A stretch of DNA of 64,000 nucleotides from Alisma plantago-aquatica (GCA_963693085.1 OY856414.1:265740501-265804500); one strand, 5' to 3'. Positions 46,001-58,861 are shown, numbered from the stretch's first letter. Made by a program: numbers and translations. Notes: generated from the sequence alone by a model not told the origin.

Positions 46001-46475
46001 CAGGTGGAGCTTCACCGTGTACAGGGCCTTTCATGGGGCCCTCGCCACCGCTGACAAGATACACGAGTGGAATGCTGCCGCTAGCGACAGATGTGCCTTC
46101 TGCCGGCAAAGAGAGGAGATCTCGCACCTCTTCTTCCGATGTCGTTTCTCCAGCAGCATTCTCACACATGTCATGGACCTTTGTAGCATTTTTCTGCCTA
46201 GAAATGCCACTCTTGTTGAGGCAGTCACCCTTATAAAGAACAAGACTAGGGGCTGGAAAGGGTGGAAATGGTTAGCTCTCGCCGCCTGGACGTGCACAGC
46301 CTACTTCGTCTGGAAGCAGCGCAACGAGAGACGCAATAACCAGCAGATCCTAGCGGCTTCTGAGAGCCAAAAACTGGTAGTGGCGGCGACGCGACGGCTT
46401 GCTGAGACACGTGGTTGGAGCGATGCTACTCCAATGCACGTCATTAGAGCTTGGAGACTCACAGTTAGCAGTTAG
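43098..46475 (+). pseudogene. LINE ORF2, full length but broken (copy K)
   Basis: About 1,126 codons: endonuclease (1-230), linker, RT (about 450-750) and C-terminal zinc finger (CAFCRQREEISHLFFRC near 998). Damage in order: 12-G tract at 43390-43401; deletion near 43550; TGG to TGA at 43851-43853; shift near 44430; a 22-bp tandem duplication at about 44885-44930 that shifts frame; RT motif FVDD instead of FADD near 45177; CAG to TAG at 45762-45764. The final frame, 45768-46475, reaches the natural stop. It defines the full domain order of family I. Confidence 0.92.
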
Positions 46476-46749
46476 TCTGTATAGTGCCTTCGGGCGTTTT
46501 GGGGGATTTTGTAGAGTTACCCCCCACACACACCATACCCCTTTTTGTAGTTTTAAGGGGCTGCGGACACACTCCACACCCGCCTGGCTTGGTGTGCAGT
46601 TTGTCCCTTTTAAGGGCGTACCCCTGAGGCGTCTCCATGAGCCTTCTTTAGGCCGGTGCTTCTCGCACCTCAGGGCCTCTTCTGTAAGGGTGATCTTTTG
46701 ATCCTCCCTCATCGCAATATTTACCAGTCTATACATAGACTATTCCGAT
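46476..46749 (+). promoter_or_regulatory. LINE 3' UTR (copy K)
   Basis: Same hairpins as J, with AGTCTATACATAGACT before ATTCCGAT. It passes directly into 18S sequence with no A-tail. Confidence 0.66.
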
Positions 46750-47041
<292 letters not shown>

Positions 47042-47163
47042 GCAAGATGGTGGAAAAATCCTTTAAGATATCCACCTGAGGTAAGATAGGGCTCGAGTAT
47101 CTTGATCTTTTGCCTTGATTTGATATGATAGAAATCAAAAGCAACATGGATGGTGGCGGTAGC
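47042..47163. other. Short non-coding spacer
   Basis: 122 bp of unique-looking sequence after the 18S fragment. Base composition turns AT-rich here. No feature seen apart from the 8-bp GCGGTAGC at 47156-47163, the left target duplication of the next repeat. Confidence 0.5.
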
Positions 47164-48153
47164 CATGGAACAAGATTTCGACTTCGAGTTGGCTTCAACA
47201 GGTGTGGAAGTGGAAGTTTATGGAAACATCGAGAAAACTTCGAGGATTTTTACAACCAAACTTCGACACATCTTTGACAAAAATTAAGCTCAAAATAGTG
47301 ATTTCATGATGAAATTTGATAGATTTCATCAAATCTATCTTAAAAACTAAATATATGTCTATATATAGTCATCCATACATGTTTCCATCCATACGTGTTT
47401 CCATCCATACATGTTTAAATATAAAGAAAAACTCAGTCACATGCAAATGTAAAAGACGTCATCTTAGTGTCAACTTCCACAGACAAGAAAGTGGAAGTTT
47501 GTGGAACATGTAAGGAAACTTTGAGGAAGTTTTGGACTAACACTTCGACACAAAATAAGCTAAAATATAGTGAGAGTGAGATTGTGAGGGAATTTGGCAT
47601 AAAACATCATATTTTTAGTAAACACATACTCCGTCTATAATCTTATATATGAATTGTTTAGAACTTAGATTTGTTCTATGTGTTCTGTATGTACAAAAAC
47701 CCCAATTGGATCACATTCTAGAATTAAAAAACATGAGCTTATTTTCAAATACATCAATTTGGCAAGAGGGGAAAAAGTAACAGAGGTGAAATTTTATTAG
47801 ATCTACACCAAATTTTGCAAAACTTGTTGAAATCTAGTAGAGGAATAAGCTTATCATTACTCTCTAGTTAGAAACCAAAGAAATAGTCATCTCAATGTGA
47901 AGAATGGTTTCCTACAAGTTCTTTATGCCTTCACTATGTGTGCAACAATAATAACTACAAAGATCATCGAAAAGATGGGAGGCTTTGAGCTAGCTAAGTC
48001 AATTTCATCACCAAGTGGCTGAATTCATTGAGACATGTCAACAAGTAGGCAACATCAATGTCGAGGAAGTTTACTAGGTTTCGACATCGACAAGCGTAGA
48101 CATATGTAACATCGAGGATATATCGCCAGATGTCGAGGATGTTTAGTACCATG
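47164..48153. mobile_element. hAT-like repeat with inverted ends, copy 1
   Basis: 990 bp bounded by CATGG...CCATG and flanked by a perfect 8-bp duplication, GCGGTAGC (47156-47163 and 48154-48161). The left end (CATGGAACAAGATTTCGAC) resembles the ends of copies 2 and 3. The interior is rich in TTCGAC/TTCGAGG words and has no transposase. Eight-bp duplications are typical of hAT elements; a non-autonomous hAT relative is the best guess. Confidence 0.68.
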
Positions 48154-48161
48154 GCGGTAGC

Positions 48162-49504
48162 AAAGATGTCAACAGAAACGGCAAGCATGGATGAGCGCAG
48201 CACAGATGGATGTGGCAGCGGTGGCAAATTATGAAGGCGGCTACGTCAGCTATTCCAAGATGGCAAGCACGAAGGTGAAGCGGCCCAATAGATCTAGCAG
48301 CAGCAACGGAGACACATCATTGATTCTGAAATGGAAACAGCTTCATAGAGACACTCCTAAACGAAGCAGGAGTTCGACATCCCTATGGGCATCCAAGCAC
48401 CGTTGAGGGGTGTTAGCCGCCCGCACAAGGGAAGGCACTCTCCTTTCTCACTCTCTCAAGTAGGATTAGGGCGGCACAAGACTGGGTGCTCTTATACTAT
48501 GTGGGAAAATGAGATTAGGGAAAATTCCTTGCATTGTGCTCTTCATAGACTGGCAAACTCCTGTCCATATAGGAGAGGAGACAAGTATGGGACAAAAAAA
48601 CTTATTGACTAGGGAGTCAGACTCCAAATACTAATGGGCCAAATAGACTTGAGCCCATATACAAAATAAACAAAACACTCATATACTCTTAAGAAAGATT
48701 TTGTAATCGACAAGGTCTCATGGTTTTCAGTAGACACAATGAACAAGAGGAAATTGCTTTAATATTCTTCCGCTAGATTCTAGCAGACTTGAGCCCTACA
48801 GGAAACTGAAGTTATAATTGAACTATAGCATCCTATCATTGGCTAATATGGCTTACGAAGATTAATTCTTTATAAAAGTATTTCCTGTAGAGTGTGAATG
48901 TGGATGTGTGTTTTTGTATATAAATTGAGCTTTGTCATGTAAAATTCTTCCTTAGATTACCAAAGTTGTCAAAAATCAGTAAAGTCCCTCATTTCTCTTT
49001 CTTATGGTTTACTTCTTGCTTCGTAGCAAGAACTAAGAAAAACGGAGGCCAAGGAATCCATCCATTGGAGGGATTGCTTGCAGTATAATTTTTCTTTTGT
49101 GGAGTGATCGTTAACTGCTCAATGCTCATTGCACAGCAGGCTAGTGGTGCATCTACTCCATACATAATTGGCTCCCACACGTTTGGTCATATACTAAGGT
49201 CAGCTGTAACATGATCCCCAGGTTTTCCACACTTTGAGCGTCATGTTCTTTTACTGGGTAGCAGGAGGTTTGCTTCCTAGCTGGATGGGGTCTTCTTGTT
49301 CATGGTCTCAAACACAATGGCAAGAGTAGCTCGTCGTGAAAGCTTCTTCTAGAACACACTTTTGAAATTCAAAGTCAGCATTCACTAAAGGGTTGATCAA
49401 TTGTTGGCTTTGGTTAAAAGGCCATTGTTGCTCGGGTGTGTTCACTCTTTCAGCTGAGCTTTTAACTTGCCCAGGAACTGTTGAAGTTTTCTTAACGCAA
49501 ATAT
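48162..49504. other. Non-coding AT-rich stretch, possible LTR remnant
   Basis: No gene recognised; the short open frames have no known domain. At 48403-48416 TTGAGGGGTGTTAG resembles a polypurine tract followed by an LTR start, and the next ~250 bp could be an LTR remnant, but no partner or target duplication was found. Confidence 0.3.
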
Positions 49505-49590
49505 GGCCCGTAACAAAGCTGAACGGAAAAGAAGGATCCCTGTAGCCGAACCCACATGGTTGGGATGAAGATTAGATGATGAATGATGAA
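49505..49590 (+). mobile_element. RTE-type LINE 3' end fragment
   Basis: AACAAAGCTGAACGGAAAAG...GTAGCCGAACCCACATGG followed by TTGGGATGAAG and a GATGAATGATGA tail. This closely matches the 3' end of the RTE element at 63541-63623. Only the terminal ~90 bp is present, as for severe 5' truncation. Confidence 0.68.
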
Positions 49591-49694
49591 CTTCTAACAA
49601 ATTTATAGTATCTGTCAAATAGCTCTACAGAAAATGCTTCTAGCAGTTGGGGATATTACCAGGGGAAAAACAAGCAAAACTCAGCACATGCACA

Positions 49695-49922
49695 GATTAA
49701 CTGACAACATTTCCTGCTTAGACTCCATTTCTTGGTATCACAACAAACAACATGGGAGAAACAGAGTACACCAGTGACAACTACTGTAGCAGTAGTCATA
49801 AAGTACTGGATTAACTGATAATATTTCCTGCTTAGACTCCATTTCTTGGTATCACAACAAACAACATGGGAGAAACAGAGTACACCAGTGACAACTACTG
49901 TAGCAGTACTCATAAAGTACTG
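49695..49922. repeat. 114-bp tandem duplication
   Basis: Two adjacent copies (49695-49808 and 49809-49922) of a unit containing TCCTGCTTAGACTCCATTTC, nearly identical. Non-coding; the open frame that spans it on the minus strand simply repeats itself. Confidence 0.88.
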
Positions 49923-50244
49923 GATGTGTCATGTCCAGCTCTTTTTTTTCTAAAGAATGGATACATTTGGGACTAGGGGGCGAGCATACAGTTGATTCGA
50001 TTGGTTACGATTAATTCGGTTTTGTTAAATAGTTAGTTCGGTTTTGGAGATTTTAACCGTTAGCCTAACCAAAATAAAGTGGCTAGTTCAGTTGGGTTAA
50101 TAAAAAATACCACTAAACCAAATGGATTATTGGACTGGGACAAGAAGTAAAGCCTATTGACATCCCAGCTACTGCGTGCGACAGTAAACCCCAGCAGCAG
50201 CATAAATCCTGACTCTACCCGCCATTTACTTAACCCAATGCCAT
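49923..50244. other. Non-coding stretch with TTCGGTT words
   Basis: About 320 bp; 49990-50130 is rich in TTCGGTTTTG and AACC words typical of dispersed plant repeats. No gene or clear element boundary seen. Confidence 0.35.
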
Positions 50245-51305
50245 GGTTATACGGGCGCCCGCCTAGGCGGCCACCTAGCCTCCAGAACCTGGGCGCTCAG
50301 CCAAATTAAGCTGTTGGGCGGTCTGGATGGTCTGAGCGGTCACCTAGTCGCTTGCTGAGCCTAATTGGGCCTAGAATCTGGGCAAATTCTTTTTTATCTA
50401 ATTTTATTTTCTATATCTTCCCATGACCTTCTTCGGCTTTGCTTTTGATATCTGTTATTCCTCCTTAACCTCTCCTCTTGGGTTTTTTCTTTTCCTTCCA
50501 CAGTTCCACCAAACAACAAAGTTGCTGCAATGTTTCTGCATGATCCACTCTCTATTTTCATTTCTCATTTTTGTTTGCTCTACCAAGCAGCAAAATTGCT
50601 GCTATTTTTACAGAGTTGTTGCTGCTATACTATTATCCATTTACTGCTGCTCCACTATTATCGATGTACTACATACTCTATGACTTGTTTCTTCTTTTCC
50701 TCCTATTTCTATTAACTGTTTATAAATCTCTTGTATGAATGTACTCATTTTTATATAAGGCTAATTTCTTGCTTGCATTTTCAGTTTTCTTAACCTAGCA
50801 TTTCTATATTATGTTCAATTCCATATTTATCCATATAAGCACAACAATGGTTTTCTTTGTTTCTCATCTTTTGTACCGCCTTTCCACTTTCATCTTGTTA
50901 TTTGTTCTTCCTCTACCTATCTTCTTTTTTCATTTTTTTTTCTCCATGGTTTCACCATAAGTAAGGTTCCTGCTGCATTGTGCTCCACTTTTTTTTTCTT
51001 TTTTTTTTCATTCTTACTTTGTTCTTCATCTTCCCTCAACCTCATTGTTGTTTTCTTTTTGAAATTTTCTCTTCCTCCTCGAGTCAACCAATGTTCTTTT
51101 TCCTTTTTTTCCTCCTCTTCCTAATTCTTACTTATTCATATATTGCTCATAGGTTAACGGATAATTGTATGTGTGTACAATATATATATTTATATTAATG
51201 AAATAAAAATAGAAAAAATGTCTTGAAATGCCTAGGCTTCCATCTAGGTACCTAGGCTCCCTGGGTGTCCCAGGGGAACGTCTGGCCGCCTATCCGCCTA
51301 TACAA
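50245..51305. mobile_element. CCTAGGCG-type repeat, copy 1
   Basis: Starts GGGCGCCCGCCTAGGCGGCC and ends CCGCCTATCCGCCTAT, with loosely inverted GC-rich ends enclosing a T-rich, A-poor interior. Similar to the repeats at 55765 and 56577. No protein. A MITE-like element is likely; the class is uncertain and no clear target duplication is visible. Confidence 0.5.
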
Positions 51306-51410
51306 CCTTGCACAGTACTACGTACAACCTGAATTTTAATGATCACTAGATAGCAACTGGATTTTGATCAAACATACTACATAGTCAGTGAAACAAGTTG
51401 CACATGAAAC

Positions 51411-54400
51411 TGTTATAACCTCAATTTTCATAGGTTTGGGTTGAAATGTTATTTCTCCATTAAAGATATATGATTATGAAAATTGTGTGATTTAAGTTCT
51501 TTGTGTGGATTTCTTTGCTAAATGTCTTTTGTAGGAATGTCTTCGTGGGCCTTGTTGCATAATAAGCCCAATATCAATAAAAGAGAATAAAGATGAAAAG
51601 AAATCTATTAATAAGGGAAATTGAAACAATGAATGATGTGGAATTATCTAGAAGGCTAACAGTTTGTTCCTCATGAGTGGATTTCGAATCCGTATGATTT
51701 CTTGTGATACAAGGAATCCAAATAAAGAAGATAAAAGTGAAAGAAAGAGAAAATATGAATAAACTAAGCTTTAATGTATAATAACTTGCATGTGAAGAAA
51801 ACATCTCTTTCCTTTCAAGTTTGGGACTCAAACTTGGGATATGAGTAGATAATACTAATCTAAGACTTTCCCTAAAATTTGGATGAAAAGGGATAAACGA
51901 GGAGAGAGATATGGTTTTTACAAGTTTTCCTAAAGTGAATGGATAATAGTTTATCGCATTTAATGTCACATTTATATTAGAATTAGATTTCTAATTTAGA
52001 TGAACTCGGGCAACGCGGACCATTGGATCTGAGATCCAACGGCTCAGGCCTAATCCCGTTCACGATAGGCATGGTTTAAAATTTCGATTTCGACGCCGTT
52101 TCCGATGGCTCAGAAATAGAAATTTACAGAAATTTCGATGGAAATTTTGACATTTTACGCTTATTTCGACACAAGATTTCGACAAGATTTTGACGACCAA
52201 ATAAAGGAATTAAGTCACGAAATTTTACCATGATGATGTACATACATAAATACACCTATTTATACAATAACATCATATATTGATCTTGGTGGGGGGTCCT
52301 ACATGTGTGAAAAGATCGAAAACTGTTTCGAACAGGATTTCGATGACTTTTTAATATAATGAAGGGATTAGTTTATAGGTCATAACGTTAATAATCAATT
52401 TCAGATGATACTTTCTAGCTTACAGTATGGATCATCAAAGAGTAAAAATACTAAAAGTATTCTCAATCTAGGCCTGAAATTATTCATAAAATTGGAACAA
52501 ATTACTAAAATTTGTTGATACTAATAGTCTAATTATAGAATATATCAATTGAATACATTTAACTATATATTATTCCCAGTAGTAGTTGAAATTTGATGTA
52601 TGCAACGAAACATTATACACAATAATTCTAAATTGGTTTAGTTTTTTTTCATTTTAAAGGTCTAAATTACATATAATTAATATTCAAATTATTACATAGT
52701 TGTAAATTATTGTTACAAAATTAATCTCTAATATAAGATATTTATTTATAAATTTAACATTTATTAAGTGTTACATAATATATATGAATATAACGTTACA
52801 AAAACTTCAAAAAAAACTCATTTGAAAACTATTTTATCCATTGTTATGACAAATAGGATATGTAAATATATATATAAAGTTAGATTTGCATAATCATTGT
52901 AGTTGTGTAATTTATAGCATAATTTCATAAATCATCAAGTATAAGTTGTAGACTATCACTTGTAACTTGCAATTCGGAGTAATCTTTTGATCAAATTGGG
53001 GTTAAAGTGCAAGAAATAGAAGTAGATGGGAAGGAGAGAGTAAACTTACCTTAGATCTGAAGAACAAAGCCTTTCAAAGCAAGAGAATGCAAAAAAATCA
53101 CCAAAGAAGTAACCCTCTAAGTACAACAGGCTTTGGGTCGTTGATTTTCAAAATTGTAAACCAATTTCGGTTGTGTTTCGCGAAATGCATGCCCAAACTG
53201 GCCTTTTTTCAACGAAATTGTTGTATTTTATCGAAATTTCGCCCCCCTTTGCGAAATTTCTATCGAAATTTCAAAATTTTACTTAATTATTCAGGACCGT
53301 TGCATTTCTATGCATGATTCCCGTCGAAACCGAAATTTTGAGATTTCGACCGAAATTTTGAACCATGACGAGAGGAGACTTGAAACCAGAGATAGTCTGG
53401 TGATTTTCCTTTTCGATTTGATCACGAGAAGAGTTGGGATTGGTCCCAACGTCTTCGAGAGACCTTCCCGAACCTATTCATCCTAGGATTCGTGGGGTTT
53501 CGTGATGAAACCTAAGAGTCCCCAATCTCAGGGAAGTCGATGGCTTACCCTATATATAGGGGTGGTACTATGCGGTACCAGCAGACCTACAAACTACTCT
53601 CACAAGTGTGTAAGGGATCCAAGAACACATTGCCGCCGCCAATTGAAGATTCTAGCTTGATCTACGCAGTCGTTTCATAGCAACTCCGGCGAGGTATTTC
53701 GTGGTGTCGTCCTAACAGAGGTGTGGAGCAAGCGAGGAATTGGACCGTCTGTTGAGTTCGGCAAGCCAAGGTGACACTATCGGTGCCTTTGGTTCCGCGC
53801 GCAGAGGCTCTGGAGCTCGAAGTCAACGAAGGAGTTGACCATCATCTCGTTGCCTGGAGTCAGGCCGAGGTAGAAGGCTTTTACCCTCCTGCCCTCGAGT
53901 CTACGTTGTTCAGGTAAGGGCACGCTGGTCTTTTCTTTTTGTTTTGCTTTTAGCGCGAGGCGCGCTGCTTCGCGGGCCTGGTGCCGACGCGGCACGAGCA
54001 GATTGGCTCACGCCCGGCCCCGCTGGTGCAACTCAAGGGAGTCGAGAGGGACGTGTGTCAATCCCTGATTGGCCAGAAAGTGATTAATTAGTAAAAATTG
54101 TATCAATTAGTGGTAAATCGGATGGGGACGTAATATATGAAATTTGATCAAAAAATATGCAGATTGCAATAAAAATAGTTTTAGAGCATGGATATGATCA
54201 TAGTTCAAAAAGTATCTAAAGATGTTATTCTTAATGCTTTATGACTAAGAAAAACCCTAATTTGATGTTCTATGAAGTTGAGAAGATAAATGTGGATGTT
54301 CCATGAGCACGTTGACCTGTGGTTAATAAAAGACGTTTTGATGTCTAAGTAGATGATCCATGTGCTTAATAGCCTAATTTAGGGTTTGATATGTTAATAT

Positions 54401-55616
54401 GCATTAATGGGCTTAGAAACCCTAATCTAGGTGTTAATGGTTTCTAATGAGATATATATTTCGTGATTCATTGTGTAAAAGTGATACTAGGTTGATCCTA
54501 AGCCTAATAGATGATAAGAAGGTGTTAATATGATTAAGATTGAATTATTAGGGTTTTGAACCTAGAACTGTTATTTTAGGGTTTTGTGGACATAAAAGAG
54601 GAAAGTTGTAAATAGATCTAAACCAACCTTAATGAAACCCTAATTCAATTAGAAACCCTAGAAAGTGATTCCAAGTCAATAAAGTAAGTTCTTGATGAGT
54701 ATGTAGTAAATAGGTTGTACATGCTTTTCAGGATTCTATTCTTGTGTGATTGGCTTGCTTGCTTGTTTGGATTGCCTGATTGGATCGGACAGTGTTTATT
54801 TCTTGTGAAATCTCCTAATCAGGTATGTGGTTAATTATGAGTACTCGTTTTAGTTTCCCGGCGTTTTCCCGATGTTTTATCGATTGCATGGAAATAAACT
54901 GCTTGGATGATTTTATCTCTGCAATCTTTAAAGTGAATATGATTATCACAATTTAAGTATATGTATGACTTGCCCGAACCTACATACCATCTCTGGATGT
55001 AAGATGAGAGACCAAGCGCCAGAGGGAAGGTCAGAGGTGGTCAAGCCCCGGAGGGAAGACCACTGAGCAACCAGAGAGGTGACCCCAGGTACCAAGCTCA
55101 GGATGGAGAAGGTAGCCTTAAGTCCCTTGCAAGGACTAAACCCTAAGAGAGGGTATCCCAGAGTATTGAGTAAAAGCGGTTGGGAAGTCATTGAAAAATG
55201 TAATCTTGCATTGTCAACAACTAATTGATGTGATTAGGTTGTTAGAATATATGTGCAATATTTTTGTTGTCACCACATACCAATATATTCATTTATACTG
55301 ACTGACGTTTTGTTTGTCGGCGTTTTAGGAATATATAAAATTGGACACACAGTAAAGTGGAACTCGTGAAGAAATAAAGTTAATATTAAAGGAGGATTTA
55401 GTTAGATAGAACTCTACCATGGGTAGAAGTCTCAGATTCCTATTTTTTTTAAAGGTATGTGAAAAGAAAAAATTTATCATGGTTTTAAGCTTGGTAGTGG
55501 TAGACTTTATTAATTATTTTTTATTATTTGCAAAACCATTGATCATGTTTTGGGATAGCGGCTCTGGCTCTCTGGTCTTCCTTAATTGGGGGTTACCAGG
55601 GAGGGGGGTCGTTATA
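51411..55616 (+). mobile_element. Probable solo LTR, 4.2 kb, with nested repeat
   Basis: Starts TGTTATAACC and ends GGGTCGTTATA, with the exact 5-bp duplication GAAAC on both sides (51406-51410 and 55617-55621). A promoter-like CTATATATAGGGGTGG lies at 53551, followed by a GC-richer leader-like part. The 1,298-bp hAT-like repeat at 52070 is inserted inside, so the LTR itself is about 2.9 kb. No internal region or second LTR is in the window. The expected terminal CA is TA. Orientation is inferred from the TATA box. Confidence 0.55.
52070..53367. mobile_element. hAT-like repeat with inverted ends, copy 2
   Basis: Ends CATGGTTTAAAATTTCG and, inverted, CATGGTTCAAAATTTCG; flanked by ACGATAGG (52062-52069) and ACGAGAGG (53368-53375), an 8-bp duplication with one mismatch. 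The interior is AT-rich with many AAATTTCGA words near both ends and no open frame of note. It is nested in the probable solo LTR. Confidence 0.75.
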
Positions 55617-55621
55617 GAAAC

Positions 55622-55764
55622 AGTGTAAGCAAGCACATTGATTAAATCTCCACATACCATCTAACACTAACATGGCACAAATGAGACTATAAAAGCATAT
55701 GAACTGCAAATGGATTCAGCTTCATTTCTATTCAAATGAAAAAATACATAGTTAGATCTTAATT
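55622..55764. other. Non-coding spacer
   Basis: AT-rich sequence between the solo LTR and the next repeat; nothing recognised. Confidence 0.4.
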
Positions 55765-56565
55765 ATCAAGGCGCCCGCCTAAGCGAGCCCTAGGCTCCGG
55801 GCAGGCTGCCTCAAACTAGGTGCCTAGCGCTTAGATGACTTAAGTGGTCACCTAAGGCCTTTTAGGCTCAAATTAAACCACTTAAAGGCTAATTTAGCAT
55901 AAGTTAGGTCTGGATTGGTCAAATTAGATCAATTTGAGTCATTTTATGGTAGAATAGCTACGATTTAGCCCAAATCAGGTCAACTTTAAGTAAATTATGT
56001 CTGATTTGGTGGAAATAGATCTAGATTGAATAGATTAGGTCCCATTTAGCCAGATTAGGTCTCATTTAGGTCAATGTAGGGAAATTTTTAGGAAATCAGG
56101 TATGGTTAGGTCATGTTATGCAAAATTAGGCTTGATTCAGACCAAATCATGTCAAATTTGGACAAGTTAGGCGTGAATTGGGGGAGATAAGTCTGGTTCG
56201 GACAGATTAGGTCTCATTTACATCAATAGAGGGAAAATTTGAGAAAATTAGGTCATGTTATACATAATGAGGTCTGATTTAGGCCAAATTAGGGCAAACT
56301 AGGTCAAATTTTGAAACAAGTTGCTTCAAATTAGGGCCAATCTGATCTAGGTTAGGTCATGTTAGGTGTGCTAAAGCCTAAATACTATGCACTATTATGT
56401 AATAGTGTCATTATTACATATTTACAAATCTGAAATCATGGATGTAAATATATGCATATCAGCTTTATTTTATTTTTTTTAAAGTAAAATGCCTGGAAAA
56501 GCCTAGGCGTCCGCCTAGGCACCTAGTCTCCCCCTAAGAAACGCCTAGCACCTAGCCGCCTTAAC
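55765..56565. mobile_element. CCTAGGCG-type repeat, copy 2
   Basis: Opens AAGGCGCCCGCCTAAGCGAG and closes CACCTAGCCGCCTTAACGG. The interior from about 55900 to 56350 is a string of degenerate 20-30 bp units around TTAGGTCTGATTT and GGTCAAATTAGG. No coding capacity. Confidence 0.5.
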
Positions 56566-56576
56566 GGTTATATCAT

Positions 56577-57490
56577 AGTTATCAAGTCAGGCGCCTAGGT
56601 GTTCCACAAGTCCCTCAAACATAGGCATCTAGGAGTCATAGGTGAGTTGGGCAAACTAGTCGGGTTGGGTGCACTTCTGCTGTAACTGATGCAAAGAGGT
56701 CAGTCCTTCTACTGTTGTTTCTTTATTTTTTATACTTCCTCTCGTGTCTTCTATTCTTGCTTCTTTTCTTTTCTTTTTCTAACAATTTCTCCTGCATTTC
56801 CTGTTCTCGTTACTGCTGCATTTTTATTTTTTGTGTCTCCCTCCTATGTCCCCTCTTACTGCTATCTCCATGTTTCTTATTTCAGAAATTCAAACTTGTC
56901 CTACTTCTCCTGCTCCCTCATCTACTAGACTCTAGTACTACTTCTATTCACGTATTTTCTTCATTTTTTGACTTATTCTCGTTCCTACGTCTCCAACAGC
57001 TACTGTTGTTTGCAAGTATGTGTTAGAGTTTCCTGATCTCATATGCGCTAAAAGTTTCCTGATCTCATCTTCCTCCCACTAGGTCTCCTCCAACACCTCC
57101 TTTACTGTTTTTTTTTTTGTTTCTCTAACTTCTTCCTCCTCCACGTCTCCTCTACTGTTGTTGTGTTTCTTTTTCTGACTTCTTCATGCACGTCACTTGC
57201 ATTTTTCTTTTCATTTTTCCTGTTTTCTTTCTCCTTCAATTCCTATTATCTTCCTCATGCTGTTTCTTTTTTCTTCCTCTTAGTTCTCCTTCCTATGATC
57301 CTCCCAACAGTTACCAATACAAGTTAGGCATATGAAAACATTTACTTAACAAATAGTTACAAACTTGCATGTAGTACCATACGTATAAATAAACAAATAT
57401 GTAACAGAAAACAAATATAAAAATAAAACGCCCAGAAAACCAGGCGCAAATTAGGTGAAACCCACCGCCTAGTCGCCTTGCAACTTAGGC
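56577..57490. mobile_element. CCTAGGCG-type repeat, copy 3
   Basis: Starts GTTATCAAGTCAGGCGCCTA immediately after copy 2 and ends near CCGCCTAGTCGCCTTGCAAC. The T/C-rich interior resembles copy 1, and the open frames in it are low-complexity Phe/Leu/Ser stretches, not genes. Confidence 0.45.
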
Positions 57491-57861
57491 CTCCATAAAG
57501 ATCCCAACAATTGACAGCGTAAAAAAAAATATCCTTTTGGCTTGATGGAGTTGAAAGTCGTGTAGGAAGAGAATAGATTAGTTGCGTCCAGTACATGTCC
57601 CACTGGCATCTGGAAATTAAAAAGTACCAAATAGCTCCACAGATTGTCATTCCAAAATCGGTTTGAGCCGCATAGACTGTTGCATGTCCACAACATGCCT
57701 ATTATGGAATGAAGAACTATGTAAAAGCATCTATCTTCCTAGCTCAATACATTTACTTGTGAACAAGAGCATTCATATGATCCCTCTTAGTTCACAGCTT
57801 GGTTCTTCCCTAGTCAAATTTTATTAGAGAAGAATCCCTACTTGTTGAGGTCTTACTATAA
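57491..57861. other. Non-coding AT-rich stretch
   Basis: About 370 bp with no recognised gene or repeat boundary. Confidence 0.4.
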
Positions 57862-57960
57862 CACCATCATAATCATCACCATCATCATCTAAGCCTCAAT
57901 CCCAACCATGTTGGGTTCGGCTACATGGATTCTCTTTCAATCAGCTCTATTATGGGTCTT
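57862..57960 (-). mobile_element. RTE-type LINE 3' end fragment, inverted
   Basis: On the minus strand reads CATGTAGCCGAACCCAACAT, GGTTGGGATTGAGGCTTAG and a GATGATGATGG tail: the same terminus as at 49505 and 63541. Only the last ~100 bp is present. Confidence 0.68.
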
Positions 57961-58752
57961 ACTGTAACACTTACCAGCCTTAAAAGGTATTCTACTTATC
58001 AAGATCTTCAACCCTGCATGCATCCCTCATACGTAGGTAGTGTACTACAATAAGGTTGGTGATGCAAAGTTACTTAGGCCCAGTCCTAGTTTCCACAACA
58101 TGAGGTGTTGATTTTGACTTTTATGAGCACATTTCATCAATAACATCAAACTTGGGGGCAAGGAAAGAGGTCTTCAATACCGACACCATATCGACAATGT
58201 GGAAATAGGTATTTACCGGTGTCCCAACAAAAAATTTGACAGATGCAATCCCGGCCATTTAGATGCCAAAATGGGATATTTTAAAACATGAAATTTTAAA
58301 CATGAGATCTTTACATGTAAATAGACGGTTCCATGCAATAATATTGTATATTTTATATGTAGGGGTAACTCCACCTATGTTTCTTACATTTGTGTAAATA
58401 TTGTCGCTGCCAAGCCAAGCCAAGGAAGGTTGGTGGTAAGTTGACAGCCAACCATAAGATTGTCACTCTTTTATGACATAGATCCTTAAAAGAACTTTGT
58501 TCAAGCGTCCCTATGTAGCAACGCGTTGCATTGGCGTCCAAGTGTTGTGATATATCTACAAGGGGTTTCAACATAACGACGTTTGGTTGTGTTGAAGGAC
58601 AAGCAAGGGTTTCCGCACCTTAGACAGGAGTGGGTAAAGAAGCTAGTCTTGATGCTTCATTGCCTGGATGTTGCGAAAAATGTACAAAAGCAACATTTGC
58701 GACAGAGGCAGAGAAAGAAGCAAGTTCAACAAAAAAGGATTTTCGAGTGGAA
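57961..58752. other. Non-coding stretch leading into the RTE element
   Basis: No gene recognised. The last ~150 bp (basic, RQRQRKKQ-like in one frame) may be the decayed N-terminus of the RTE protein. Confidence 0.35.
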
Positions 58753-58861
58753 TCTTGGAATGTTGGCTCTTTGACATGAAAGTCTTTCGAGATAGTGGAT
58801 GGTATGATTAGAAGAAAAGTCAATATAGCTTTCTTGTAGGAAACCATGTGGACAGGGGAAC

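Larger units (their letters stand above)
39140..46749 (+). mobile_element. LINE copy K (family I), full length
   Basis: The reference copy: 7,610 bp between exact 16-bp duplications of GAAAGAGCTCTCAGTC (39124-39139 and 46750-46765). It contains a leader, ORF1, an 18-nt spacer, ORF2 and the 3' UTR. The sequence beyond its right duplication is contiguous 18S rDNA, which fixes target and orientation. Both ORFs carry several stops and frameshifts, so it is full length but dead. Confidence 0.93.

Noticed and set aside
48191..48612. Small frames after the first hAT-like repeat as genes
   Set aside because: Ser/Lys-rich composition, no domain, no conserved start context, and they lie in repeat-derived sequence.
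53777..53995. 72-codon minus-strand frame in the solo LTR
   Set aside because: No recognisable domain, and it sits in the leader-like part of the LTR on the opposite strand from the promoter.
56689..57026. Phe/Leu/Ser-rich frames as membrane proteins
   Set aside because: They are translations of a T/C-rich low-complexity repeat interior; two overlapping frames are open at once.
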